NCBI GenBank assembly: GCA_034440615.1
Contig: JAOTOM010002254.1
Span: 1 to 64,000, forward strand
Origin: Ashinkailepas kermadecensis
Taxonomy: Eukaryota; Arthropoda; Thecostraca; Neolepadidae
Reading direction: 5' to 3'
DNA length: 64,000 bases
Below, piece by piece: positions 24,462 to 44,234 of this stretch (the stretch's first letter is position 1; every line of letters starts with the position of its first letter). The notes below the pieces were generated by a model. That model had not been told where the DNA came from. It saw nothing but the letters and a program-made list of their open reading frames with translations, and did no database searches. A program made the translations under genes and the position numbers.

Positions 24462-26459
24462 CAGCGGCCGGCCGGCGCCGGGCCGCCGCGCGTCATCTTA
24501 GCGTCATGGAGCCTCGCATATTTACTCAGAATCGCCGGTCTGGGCGGCGATGGCGTCACGAACCACCTTCGGTGGCCGAGCCTCGTTTTGGGCGGCCCGT
24601 TGTCTGTTTCCGACTCGTGGCAATACTCCGCAGATCTGAATTGTCGCCGGCGGCTGGTGTCTGGGCCGCCTGGCCCTGGTGGTGTCGGTCTTGAGCGGCG
24701 CCACTGGGGTGTCTGACCTCGCCAGTGGGCCACGAGCGTGTCCGGCCGGGGTGGCGCCGGTGTCGGCCAGCCGCGTCTTCCGCACGACCGTTCGTCGGCC
24801 CGCTCACGTTCTATGCAAGTGTTTGTTCTCAGGTGTTTGTTGGGCGCGGCCAGGTCCGCTTCGACGTCGCGTTGTCGGTGCGCGGTGGCCGTGCAAGTAA
24901 GCGGACCGGGGCGCTGCCTGTCGGCGGCGAGTGCCGGTCGCTGTTAGTCGTGTTGGAGTAGTATGGTTTATACTCTCATGTTATGGGGTTCGGTGACGGT
25001 TGTGACGCGACGCGGTATCGGAGCGCCAAGCGCGCATGTGGTCGCGTTAGATTGGAGGTTTGTGTCCATTTTGCGTGGATGCCCAGGCCGAACGCGCTGT
25101 GAAATGTGTGGGTTGTTCTCGCACGAACTGTTCTTGCCTCGATAAAATGACATTCCATGATATTAATGTGGAGGAGAGTGGAACCATAATACAACTTGTT
25201 TTATACACAATACAGCTAGGTTTGGACGCACGTTTGTGCACCTTTCCAAGCTACTTCGTACATCGTTGTCTGTTTCCTGCTGCAGCAGGACAATAGGAGT
25301 TGTGTGGTACGGTGTAGTGATGGACATCCTCAAACGCGTCCGGTCCCAATCTTCTCAACACCAGTATTTCTAACGTAGTGATGAGTAGGACTGAATATTA
25401 CCGCGATCAGCTACCACATTTAGCTCTGGTTTTTAATCCAACGTGTTTTGATTTCACGAGGTTCTTGATGCATCCCTGCTCAGCTTGGTACCACGATACT
25501 GGATGTGTTTGATAGATTGATAGATAGATAAATTTATTTATTTATATATTTATCGCTTGATAGATAGATAAGCAGGTAGATCGTGTTGTATCGTGGACGC
25601 TAAGTTCATAACAATGCACACAGCAAATAACCATTCAACGCACTTGTCCAGCTTGCATTTACCGGGTGTACAGCTATGCTGCCGACTGTCTCCTCATGCT
25701 GAATGTGTATTTCAAGCTTCAAAATTTGAAAGGTTTTTATTACTGGATCAGTAAGGTGACAATTTGGACGAATATTTCTTGAATTCGATCTCTGCTTGAT
25801 GTCCTGAATTTCGGGATGCAACACGACGTCTAGCGGTATTCAACAAGCACTAAGTGCTTGTTGAACGAACTAGCCGACACATAATTTTGTCATGGACCTG
25901 AACCTTCCATAGTTGGCCTTGTGTTGAATTGAACGCAGCGCTGCTATTTAGCCAGTTGCAGACTTTAAATAAAGAAGTCGGTTGTTCGGCATACATTAAG
26001 AGGCAAACACGTTCCGTCAAAACCGCGGCGGGTGCGTTGAAGTTCTGAATGTACTCAAGTAGCGCTGCGTTCAGTGTGCTTGCACATGGGTTTATCTAAT
26101 CATATCTAACGTAAAGCAACCAGGAATCACTTCAGTATCTTTTTTCCTTGGCGTATGCTTTCTTTGTTTTCGTGACAATGTAGCAATCGAAAGATCGCAG
26201 TGTAAACATCACGTGCGTGGCAAGATGCTTGATGATAATCATTTAGTACACACACTTTCCTCTGCGGTCCGAGCCGCCTGTGAACGAAATCGGCAAAACA
26301 TTTTCCTTGAACTTTGTCTCGAGCTAACCCAGCGGACATTCTTACTACGGTGCGGATCGAATTTTGAGCGAAGCCAGCCGTTTCTCACTGCAGCCTGCCC
26401 GGTTAACGAGGGCCGGTTTTCTGGTAGCCTAAGCGGGGCACTGCTGCGCCCCGAACTGC
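24462..26459. other. Intergenic region between BTB-ZF and tetraspanin
   Basis: Holds the BTB-ZF 3' UTR, initially GC-rich, and the tetraspanin 5' region. A (GATA)n-like patch lies at 25510-25575 and AAATAAAG at about 25967 is a possible poly(A) signal. No additional exon was recognised. Confidence 0.5.
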
Positions 26460-33092
<6,633 letters not shown>

Positions 33093-33262
33093 CGGCCTGT
33101 GCACCAAGTGACTACCGCCTGTGCACCGTCGCCGGCTGTGCACCAAGTGACCACCGCCTATGCACCGTCGCCGGCTGTGCACCAAGTGACTACCGCCTGT
33201 GCACCGTCGCTGGCTGTGCACCAAGTGACCACCGCCTGTGCACCGTCACCGGCTGTGCACGC
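33093..33262. repeat. 39-bp minisatellite directly after the tetraspanin stop
   Basis: About four units of GTGCACCAAGTGACTACCGC then CTGTGCACCGTCGCCGGCT, starting in the 3' UTR immediately after TGA. Confidence 0.93.
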
Positions 33263-36200
33263 GGGAGCGAAGCGGCTCATGACGGGTTTACCGGTGTCGA
33301 GTGTCAACCGGTTGAATACTGTTGACGAAAGCCCGCCCCCTTCCGTCACGGCCGCCTACGCGCTGTAATGGCGTCCTTAATATGGGCTATTCGTCTGCTG
33401 AATGCGTTATGCATAGCACACGACAGGAAGTTGTATGTTCACATGTAGCTCAATCCCAGATGTTGAATTTCATAGCCTCCCACTGGTCGATGTTATTCCT
33501 AGCACAAGCCGTGAGTATGGTATAGCTTTGTACGGTGTCATGAAATTGTTTTCGTAATATATGCAGCGTGAAAAAAAATCGTCTCGATCTGTCTCTGTCA
33601 GTATGAATGGCTAGTCCAGCAAAGGAAGAGCACTGTGCGTGACCGGTAAGGTGGTTCAAGAGAGCACTTGCTTCCACCAAATTTGGCGATTTCTGCCCGT
33701 GATGTGCGTTCCGAGCACGCGAAGCATACCTTTTCTGGTAATTGACCTTGGCCTTTGTACCTGTTATCATGTTGAACGGCGTCTTCAGTTTCCATGTCAT
33801 CGATATCAAAGAACAAAGTCGTATTCACTTCACAATCACAGTACGAACACTACGGCAAAGACCGAAAGACTGACTGTACACCGACATTGATCTGCTTGAT
33901 TTCATCCCGCAAGATCGACAAAAGATATGGATACAATTGGTTTGCTGTTTACGGCATCTCTAATTAGGAAAATGTCCGGCAGGTGGCTCAGCTGTAAAGC
34001 TCCTACAGTCTCGCCTGAGTCTGATCTTCGGGGAAAACACAAAATTGAGACAGCAATGGATGAAAGATACTCGTTTCCTCGACTTAATGGCGCCTGGTGC
34101 GCGGTTCAAAAACATACAGGGGTAGGAACAGAGAGAAACCGAGACACAGACGGAGCAAAGGAGAGGGAGGGACAGGGACAAGTGCAGAGAGAGAGAGACA
34201 GAGCGAGATATAGAGAGAGGGACAAACACAGAAACAGGGACACCGAGGGACAGGGACAGAGCCAAAGGCAGAGACAAAAAGAGAGGAACGAAAACAGCGG
34301 TACTGAGGCAGGAACAGGAAGTCGGCCACGGTGATAGGCCGTTGAGAGACAGCAGGGGTATGTCGGAGTTATGGAGAGAATGGCGGAGAGCCGAGTGGAA
34401 GACTCGCGCCGCGCCGGGAGGCCGGCACGGCTGACGGATGGATGGCGGAGAAGACGGACGAAGGACGGACGAGGGCGGCCTGCACGAACCAGACCGCAGG
34501 CCAGCCTACGCCACAGGGACAGCGGAGTACCGTCTGCCGCTGTTATGGTTGCCTCTCGTGCCAAAACCCGGCTGTGCCGACCGATTATGCACGCTCAACA
34601 TCACTACGGGCTTGACTTGTCTGGGAGGGGGGGGGGGGAGCGATCCACCACATGGAGATGGGAACACAGCAGGCTGAGCCCGCGGAGCGGAGCGGTTGGT
34701 GGGATTAGGCGTGTGGCGATCATACAAATAGTGGGGTGCGCTGGTCCCAGAGCGGAAGTCACAGAGCGTCTGGAATAACGGGCGTCGTGTGTCTGGTAGG
34801 CAAGTTCGTACAAGTCATAACTGATGGAGCATTTTAGGAGTTGTTAGCACTCGGAGTGCGTCACTGTGGTGGGCGGTCGCACAATCTGACAAAGCTTGCC
34901 GTACATGCTCCCATACATCGCGTAGCATCTCGCGTTCCGAAGGCAGTCGTTTCGGTCCTGGAAGCGTTGACGCTCACCTATTTACGCAGAACCAGTAGCA
35001 GTGTCGGCAATGCACGTTGGACTTTGATATATGTTAGTGAGGTCACTCACGATTCCCCACAAGTGGGTTGGTACCGCCCGCGAACTGGACGAGCGTCGCT
35101 CTTGGTACTTGTAGGCTCGTGTCGTGAAGAAATATCGGACACGGCAGACGGTTTGAAGATTTACCTCGGAAATTCTGCAACTATGGTTAAACGTTTTGAC
35201 AGAGGACTCTAAAATGTGATTCAAATCAAACCTGAAACCCTTCATGCTACATAAAACATATTTAATTGATGAAAACTCGGAATCAAATCATTTTTTCTCA
35301 CAGAGGCGCAGCCAAAGTGGGAGCCGAGCCACCCCCCCCCCCCCACACTTAGCAACAAGACACTGGATCAAGCAAGACATTTTTGGTTTTACCTGGCTCA
35401 AATCTTACAATTTCTTGTTTCATCCAGTGTATTTTTCCGTTTTTCACTTTTTTTTGTCGCCCCTTAACAAAATCCTGGCTGCGTCGCCGATTTCTTAGAC
35501 AAGGATTTCAGTTCTACCGCGAACCTTCAAAGCCTTATTCAAGATTTCAAATCTCTAAGTTCCTACTAACCCTGACATCTGAGCACACCGTATAGATGAC
35601 CGTGATTCTTGCTCCAGAAGTGCCAATTAGTTGGTGGGTGTCGATGACGTCCCCAATACGTGGCCCAACGCCACTGCAACGACTAGGGCTGTACCTACTA
35701 TTAGGCTGCGAATCTGTCTCACACATTAACTGCTTGTTTATTGGGTGTTTCACGACGCACTTTATGCACGATCACGGCTAGTGGCGTTGCTCGCACCGTT
35801 TCGCCGGTGGGCCGCGGGATTGGGAAATGTCCCGAGTGGTGCGAGTGTCGAACCCGGGACCTTTGGTACTCAGAGCTGAACACTTTAACCAACTCGGCCA
35901 TCCCGCCCCCACATTAGCTGTCAGGCGCCGGTCTGTCGCGCCGTGACAACAACGGCACGTGCGTATTGCACACGGTAGGAGGCGTGTATGTGTGTGGGTG
36001 TGTGATCCCAGGTCAGCGCGTGTTCATTTCAGGCTTGTCCTGATCTGGTAGGTTAATCTCGGTTAGGCTCGTTGCGTTGTGCTAGCATAGGCCAGACCAC
36101 GTCTCCTGCTAGCAAAGCTACACCGGACTGCGCATCACGACTGCAGGCTTTACAGTGACTGGCGGTCGTGGCTCTGACTGGGCGGAGGTGCCGCGGCGCA

Positions 36201-36920
36201 TTGCTGTGTCCTCGGACGCCGCGCGAGAGAAGTTGCCTCGTCCGACCGACCGGCAGGCGAATACATCTAAACATGGCTTCATGCGTATGCCTGTGTAAAT
36301 GTGTTGATGCATCGCACAATTTATGGTACTCTCCGGTTCAGTAATCCCCACAGCCACCACCGAGCTGGCAGATTTCGCACTAGTCCAGTTGTCTACTAAG
36401 GCATCAAACTACATGATTAATGCATTGAGGTTTCCGGACCCGAACAATAAAATGTCACGAGCCGCCAGTGAGTGGTTCAGCTACTGGATACAGGGTACAC
36501 ACCCCGCCCGTGGCCGCCGTAGCCTATGCAGGAGCACCCGTCCCGTCAGCAGTTCAGTAGCCGCTGGATAAGCACAGACGCACCTCCCGTCCTCGAGATC
36601 GCACACTACTCGGCATCATGCGCTGTCACGCTATTGTATTGCAACAGCGCTGAGGTCACTACCGTGAAAGCATGGTCACAATGCCCGCCTGTTGGCCGGC
36701 CGGTGTGCGCGCACTCCGTCCGCCGAGCACGTGTGACCTGCCGCCAACACCCCACGCGCTCGCTGGAGCCGGCCCCAACCCGCCCCCACAGACCCCAACC
36801 GGCGAAACGCTGCGCAAACAAACGCCCGACACGCACCAGTTTGTACACAAGCACAGGTTCAACAGCGTCAAAACCACCAGCGCGAGCTTACATGCAGTGT
36901 GGGCCCAGGGTCGGCACCCG
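33263..36920. other. Intergenic region between convergent genes
   Basis: No supported gene. A purine-rich degenerate GAGACAGGGACA stretch lies at 34125-34325, a G run at 34622-34638, and an unassigned repeat end (CATCCAGTGTATTTTTCC, CCTGGCTGCGTCG) at 35418-35490. Confidence 0.5.
35741..35908 (-). mobile_element. SINE with a Ser/Leu-type tRNA-like head
   Basis: The minus strand head GGCGGGATGGCCGAGTTGG and B box GGGTTCGACACTC resemble a class-II tRNA start. The 3' end GTCGTGAAACACCCAATAAAC recalls the family A tail (GTCGTGAAACCAATAACC). The acceptor stem is not closed, so it is not a functional tRNA gene. Confidence 0.65.
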
Positions 36921-36934
36921 ACCACGTATCTGCG

Positions 36935-37312
36935 GACGTTCAGACCCCACGTCAGACCATCAGGCCCCACGTCAGTCCGTCAGACCCCAGGTCAGTCTGT
37001 CACACCTCGCGTCAGCCTGTCACACCTCGCGTCAGCCTGTCAGACCCCACGTCAGTCCGTCAGAACCTACGTGTCTGTCAGACCTCACGTCAGCCCATCA
37101 GACCCGACGCTAATCCGTCAGACCCCACGCCAGTCATTCAGATCCAACGTTAGTCTGTCAGGCCTCGCGTCAGTCTGTCAAACCTCATATGAGTCCGTCA
37201 GACCCCACCTCAGTCCGTCAGACCCCACATAAGTCCGTCAGACCCCACATCAGTCCGTCAGACCCCGGGTCAGTCCGTCAGACTCCGGGTCAGTCTGTCA
37301 GACGGCACATAA
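36935..37312. repeat. ~24-bp minisatellite (GTCAGACCCCACGTCAGTCC)
   Basis: About 16 variable units of CCCACGTCAGTCCGTCAGAC, downstream of the RBM39 3' end. Confidence 0.93.
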
Positions 37313-37699
37313 CCCACCGGTACAGACGGGCTACACTAGCCCGCACTCTACACACCGGTGTGTCCGACCGACCGGGCCGGGGCCACAACACAGCGCCTCC
37401 CCCTCGCCAAAGTTTACGCCCGATCGCAACAGGTCTATTATGCGACGGGCCTTCGGTCTTGCCAAGCTTTCTCCACGTCGCGAATGCCATCCAGACACAT
37501 TGCAGTCCGCCGACTGTCTGGTACCGCTCGGTCGCCAAACGGCAGTGTCACCCCGCCCAGAAGATTGTGCCCCGTCCCCCTCGACTCGCCGTGCGCGTTG
37601 GGTTCAACACGCGGTCTCCCACGGGACTAGGCTGTGCGTAGTGACGGACGCGTCCGAGATGCGAAACAGTGGTGGTCACACGAACCACCGCTGGCGGGC

Positions 37700-38115
37700 C
37701 AGTTTTGGCCGGCCTGGCCTCGCCACTGGCTCGCCTCGCCACTGGGTCCGGCTGCGACAGCAGGCGCAGTCGGACTTCACGGCCACCGACGACGGTCGCG
37801 TGGCCTGGCCTCGCCACTGCGACAGCAGGCGCAGCCGGACTTCACGGCCACCGTGACACCAGAGGTAGCAGTAGCCAACAATACCACCGACCCGATGTAG
37901 TGGCAGCGGTGGGCACAGTAGCACTACACACGCCGATGCCACGGAATTAGCCAAACTGGACGACCTGCTGTAGCTGCAGAAGTAGCCAGGCTGCACGGCC
38001 CGCTGTGGCTGCAGAGGTAGCCAGGCTGCACGGCCCGCTGTGGCTGCAGAGGTAGCCAGGCTGCACGGCCCGCTGTGGCTGCAGATGTAGCCAGGCTGAA
38101 CGGCCCACTGTGGCT
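37700..38115. repeat. Two minisatellites, ~50 bp and 33 bp
   Basis: 37730-37850 holds copies of CCTGGCCTCGCCACTG and GACTTCACGGCCACCG. 37970-38115 holds about four units of CTGCACGGCCCGCTGTGGCT then GCAGAGGTAGCCAGG. Confidence 0.88.
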
Positions 38116-38226
38116 ACAGCAACCACTGCAACAACCATCACTGATCTGCGTCGACAACCGGAACGGCAGTGAGCGGTGGTCGACCTACATCCGCCGTAGT
38201 TCGGCAGGCTCGGGACCACCCGAACC

Positions 38227-38350
38227 GTGGCTCCTCATTATCAGGACTACATGGGCCGCGGTGCCTCAGCCCGGCGCTGCATGGGTCGTTGTGCTCCGGT
38301 CTCCGGACTGCGTGGACCGTGGCGTCCATGTCTCCGGACTACATGGGCCG
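38227..38350. repeat. ~45-bp imperfect repeats spanning the RBM39 stop codon
   Basis: On the minus strand the end of the coding region (CAGCGGCCCATGTAGTCC) is echoed downstream as CAACGACCCATGCAG and CCGCGGCCCATGTAGTCC, with AGTCCGGAGAC spacers. The last codons and stop are duplicated into the 3' UTR. Confidence 0.75.
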
Positions 38351-38451
38351 CTGTGCCCGCAGCAGCAGCAGCAGACTCTGCGCCGTCATGGCGTCCGGGA
38401 AGAGGCTGTGGTAGTTGATGAGCGGCACGTAGGCTGCCGTGATCACCTTGC
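38339..38451 (-). CDS. RBM39: RBM39 exon 10 (C-terminus, stop)
   Basis: Encodes [20 protein letters not shown], then a short leucine run and RAQRPM before TAG (38339-38341). Relatives end in a similar TAxQLLVPSRR-type tail; here a CTG run lengthens the leucines. Confidence 0.94.
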
Positions 38452-41400
38452 CTGTAACACAGGAGCAGCAGCATCAGCGACGATGTGTCGCCGCAGGCCA
38501 GTCCCAGCACCATCACACTCGCCCCCTCCCCCCACAGACCGGCACAGGCGCTGTAGCTGCCAAGCGTCACATATCCCCTCAATAGCATAACTTCACAATT
38601 CTCAGGCTGTTTTGTATTGATAATTTTTGTCTCAATTATTATTTGGGTGGCTTTATGGACCAGGGTCCTCTTGCGAAGCAAAGCTTGTTGCGTGAACCCT
38701 TGCCCCACCACCCGACCGATGAATTTCAGTTAAACGGCATAATTTTGACCAAGAGTTTAGCGTTTAGCAGCTTTATTTGGCCTGTTGCAAATTGACCCCC
38801 CCCCCCAGCCAGGAGCTAAATGTGAGCAGGTAAAACCACTCGGACCCTGTCTTGCCAGGACAGGGGAGACCAATGCGGGCCAGCTTTCTAACCAACTGAG
38901 CTACCGAGGCGCTCTTTCCGAGATAAGCGTCAACATATAAAGCGGTGGATGTATTGCAGATTAACAATGGGTGTAAAAGACGACGTAGCGCTCTAATACA
39001 CAGTTGTATGAAGATCATGTAATGCTGTGGACGGAACTTCAGGTACTCCAGATAGAATACGTTCACGTTATGTCGCCAGCTACTAATATCTATATCCTAT
39101 ACACTTCAACACCACACTCAATATCACATCACATTGTGGACGGAGTTGAATGTAGTCCACATAGGGCGCGCGCACGTTGTCTCTAGCCATTATTTATACA
39201 CGCCGACACCACACACTACTTACAACCCCCAGCACATCCTCACACATCATCATACCCACCAGCCACGAGACGACCCAGACGCTACAGCACAACACATCCG
39301 AGCACACTGTGCCGTCACAACAGCAGCCACATCCGGCCAGCACACACGGCGTGTGTGGGCCGACCTGCTGCCGACGGCGCTCTCACCGGCAAACCAGCGG
39401 CCGTGCAGCGAGTTGACGGAGGCGGCCGCCGACGCGATGCTCGGACACTTGACGTAGACGTTGCCCTGCGGCGACGCCTTGTCCACGTAGATGTGCGTCA
39501 CACCGCCGTGCTTGTTGCACTCCTCCACCACGTCGTCGCGGATGTCGGCGTCGAAGCCGGGCGTCTGCGCGGCGCTGCGGGCGTGTCACGTCGCCGGTGG
39601 TTATCGACAACACCGCCGCCGACTGTCACGGGTGGTTATCGACCACAACGCCGCCAACTGTCACCGGTGGTTATCGACAACACTGCCGCCAACTGTCACC
39701 GGTGGTTGTGGACAACACCGCCGCCAACTGTCACGGGTGGTTATCGACAACATCGCCGCCAACTGTCACCGGTGGTTATCGACAACACCGCCGCCGACTG
39801 TCACGGGTGGTTATCGACAACACCGCCGCCAACTGTCACCGGTGGTTATCGACAACACCGCCGCCAACTGTCACCGGTGGTTATCGACAACACCGCCGCC
39901 AACTGTCACCGGTGGTTATCGACAACACCGCCGCCAACTGTCACCGGTGGTTATGGACAACACCGCCGCCAACTGTCACCGGTGGTTATCGACAACACCG
40001 CCACCGACTGTCACCGGTGGTTATCGACAACACCGCCAACTGTCACCGGTGGTTATCGACAACACCGCCCCAAGTCCGGTGTTGGACAACCCAACTGTCA
40101 CCGGTGGTTATCGACAACACCGCCAACTGTCACCGGTGGTTATCGACAACACCGCCGCCAACTGTCACCGGTGGTTATGGATAACACCGCCGCCAACTGT
40201 CATATTCATATTCATATTCTGAATGGGTATATGATGACAGTTATATGTAGTATTACACTTAAATTGAAACGTTATTTAATAAATGTCCAACATTTCGGTG
40301 TACCAAATTTCCCAAGGCCAAATAGGTGATCACGGTAGATAAAATCACTGTACTTCTGAGGACAGAATATTCCCTCACAACCTCTCCCAACTACTCGACC
40401 GTCCCATTACATTCTCCGATCACCTCTGCCCGCCACCTGCCGGCGGATCTCCGCACAGGCGCCCTCCGGCTGCGCACTCACGTGCTGGCGTCGAACATGT
40501 TGGACAGCATGAAGCACTGGGTGGCGATGGGAGGCGCCGAGCCGCCGGCCGAGGCGAGGCCCGACATCTGGTTGCGGCTGAGCGCGTCGGCGGCGTCCGT
40601 GGGCAGCTGCAGTCCCGTGCCTGAGCCAGACGGCAACACTCAGTACAGTCGTGCCGTACGCGCCTCCACGTGTGGCGTCACACGCCAACAGTCTCTCATA
40701 CACTGGGCCTAGTCAACGTTGCAAAGCACCTAGTGAACACTGTTTCTAATTGCATAATTTTCCTGAAAAAAAAACATTTGCATTTTGAAATATCAATTCC
40801 CGTGCCGAAATAAAGATTGTGTATGGCCACGTCCGGCATATCCGTCGGCCTTTTCGAAGATAATATTTTGGATTTATTCGTCACCCTGTTCCAGTCCGGC
40901 CAAACAATGAAGGCACTCTTGCTATTTTAGAGAAATCACCATTTTTGAGGCCAGTAACGTCTGGATTCACACTGTTCTTAACTTGGGCCAATTTCACCAT
41001 CAGCTGCATGAGACCAGTGGAGTTTAGATCTGAATCCACCCTCACCCTGTACCACTCGGCCATCAGCTGGAGGCGGTCGATGGCGCCTGAATCCACTCCT
41101 CACCCTGTAACACTTCGGCCATCAGCTGGAGGCGGCCGGTGGCGCCTGGATCCACTCCTCACCCTGTACCACTTTGGCCATCAGCTGGAGGCGGCCGGTG
41201 GCGCCTGGATCCACCCCTCACCCTGTGCCAGATTGGCCATCAGCTGGAGGCGGCGGGTGCGCCTGGATCCACTCCTCACCCTGTGCCAGTTTGGCCATCA
41301 GCTGGAGGCGGCCGGTGGCACCTGGATCCACTCCTCATCCTGTGCCAGATTGGCCATCAGCTGGAGGCGGCCGGTGGCGCCGGATCCACCCCTCACCCTG

Positions 41401-44143
41401 TGCCAGATTGGCCATCAGCTGGAGGCGGCCGGGTGCCCTGGATCCCCTCTCACCCTGTGCCAGTTTGGCCATCAGCTGGAGGCGGCCGGTGGCGCCCAGG
41501 TCGACGCCGGCGCGGTCCATCTCGTCCGAGTCGAGCACGTTGGGGCCGAACGCGGCCACCTCGGACCGCTCGGCCACGTGGCCCACCTTCATGGGCCGGC
41601 CGGCCAGCTCGAACCCGTTCAGCTTCTCCAGCGCCCGGTTCGCGTCGTCGGCGCTGTGGAACTGGGGACACACACGGAACACAGCTCGAGACTCGTCAAC
41701 CCCGGCCGGCGCAGCAGCGTCACCACACCACAACGGCCTGCAGTCGACGTGCGGACTGTGCGATCCAGTCAAACGTTTCTTTTTTCTTTTAAATTCAGTT
41801 CGAATTCTTGCTGGGGTGACTTTATGAACCAGGGTCCTATTGCTAAGCAGAGCTTGTTGCGTGAACACTGGCCCCACCACCCAATCAACGAATTCCAGCT
41901 TAACGGCATAATTTTGACCGGAAACTTAACGTGCAGAACGTGTTTAATGCACCGGCACGGCCGCCCTGTTAGCTCGTCCCCGGCCTTACCGAGCCAGTTG
42001 CCAGCTGACCCTCCCAGCCGGAGGCTAAATGCAAGCGCGCGAAGCGACTCGAACCGTCTTGCCAGGGTTGGGGAAACCAGTGCAGGCCGGCGCTCTAACC
42101 AACTGAGCTACCAGGGAGGTTTTGGGTCCTGTCGCCCCGAAGCTTGGTCGGGTTTTGCCCGTGGCGCACAGTTGCTCCAATGTTCTCCTGACACGCACCT
42201 CGCACGTGCCAGCTACACCAGCCGGGGCTAGAAGCGGTCACCGGGCCACCGTGCTGCACGTGCAGGGTCGGGCACCATATCACGACCGAGAACTGGTGGG
42301 AGACCGCAACTGCTCTCGCTTGGCAGCCCTCAATGACATGCATGCTCTTATTGCATCAAGTTTTTTTAGGAAGTGCAGGAATTTCATAAATCAGTGATAT
42401 CTATTACATGTTTATGGGAACAAATAAAACATTGGACGAAACGAGCTGCATTATACTAGCCGCATACCAACCGACGCAATATTCACGTTCAGAACCGGAG
42501 AGATTGGTATGCTTCAGGCTGTCAAAGTCTTGCCCCAACCGGGTTAAAACTGAGCTGACCCTTGCCTAACAAGAGCATATCGTAATCTTCCCTTACTAGG
42601 GGATTGGCCACCTCTCGCCATTCCATCCCTAAATGGGCTAGGCATGACACAAAACCAGTGTATTGCTTGAAAAGGTGGCATCAAATCCTATAGTGTCCTC
42701 ATGAGGTAAATCGTTGACACCGGTAGATCAGGTCTAAAACATATTTCCAGAAAATCGGATATTGACTGAAACATCGCGTACATAAAATTGCGCAAAACGG
42801 CGAGTATATACTTGGATACCAGCTATTGATTGGTATCCCACAAATCATGATCAGACCTTTAGACAAACCCCAAGTCAGGTCAAAGGTACCCCCTGACCAT
42901 AAAGATTTTGAACATTCGGCGAAATGTCACCAACAGCTCAAATTGCTTCGGGATAAAAGTGGACGCTGAACTCAAATGCATGATGTAATGGGACATCCGA
43001 AATCATCCATGCAGTAAAATCTCGAAGACCATTGACCTAAGATGACCTAGGATAAACATCGTCGGATTTGGTGCCACCCTGCCGTGATTTTGTGTTAAAC
43101 TAGACATGAGCGACAACTTTTTATAGTGAAATGTTCCTTTTTGGCATACCAAGGGAAGCGAAATGAAAACGTTTAGCCAAATTTCGGAAGTCGAATCAAG
43201 GCCTTGACCTGCCGCGACCCCTGCCCACGGGTGATGACGCCACGCGCGACATGAGGCCTCGCACTCACCGTCAGGAAGCCGTATCCCTTGGAGCGGCCAG
43301 TCGACGAGTCCATGATCAGCTGGATGTCGTCGATGCGGCCGAACGGCTCGAAGATGCTCTTCACCATCTCCTCGGTGATGTTGAAGTGCAGCGAGCCCAC
43401 GTACAGGCGCATGGAGCCGGTCGAGTTGATCCGCGCCGGGGGGCCGGCGGCTGCCGCTGCGGCCGCCGCGCGGTTCTTCTCCGCCTGCGGCACACGGGTC
43501 AGGTGAGCTCGCTGTGACAGGTCACGGCCAGCGTCGGCTCTGTTCAAACCTGGTAGGCTGTCCAAAATCATTGTCCTGCTGCCTCGGTAGCTCAGTTGGT
43601 TAGAGCGCTGGCCTGAGCTGGTCTCCCCTGTCCTGGCAACGCGGGGTCCGAGTCGCTTCACGCGTTCGCATTTATCCCCCGGCTGGCAGGGTCAGTTGGC
43701 AGCTGGCCCGATAAGGCCGGGGACGAGCTACCGGGGCGGCCGTGTCGGTGCATTGACGGCACATTAAACTTTCGGTCTAAATTATGTCGTTGAACTGGAA
43801 CTCATGGACCGGGTGGTGGGGCCAGGGCTCGAGCAACAAGCTTTGCTTAGCAATATGACCCTGGTTCATAAAGCCACCCCAGCAGGAACTCTGATTAAAT
43901 TCATAATTTTGTTTTAGGGATTGGTTTTACTCTCATTCCACAGCTTAACTGATTGATTGTGGCAATTTGTATGTGCCGTGATACAACACATTTCTTATTG
44001 CTTGCACGAATGAGTGGAGTTTCATAGACACATGCTTCGACAATTATATTCTAAGCTGGATGGTCACAACATCAGTGCATTTCTTCGCCAAAATCATACG
44101 TAAAGCAGTGGACACTCAGCAGCAACACCAGCAGCAGCAGCAC

Positions 44144-44234
<91 letters not shown>

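Noticed and set aside
23330..24694. Ser/Leu/Phe-rich frame continuous with the zinc-finger region
   Set aside because: The upstream part is the CT microsatellite; the ZF exon has its own acceptor at 24204 whose phase matches exon 3.
39355..40329. Repeated [19 protein letters not shown] ORFs
   Set aside because: They come from the 36-bp minisatellite (multiple of three) in RBM39 intron 8 and overlap exon 9 antisense.
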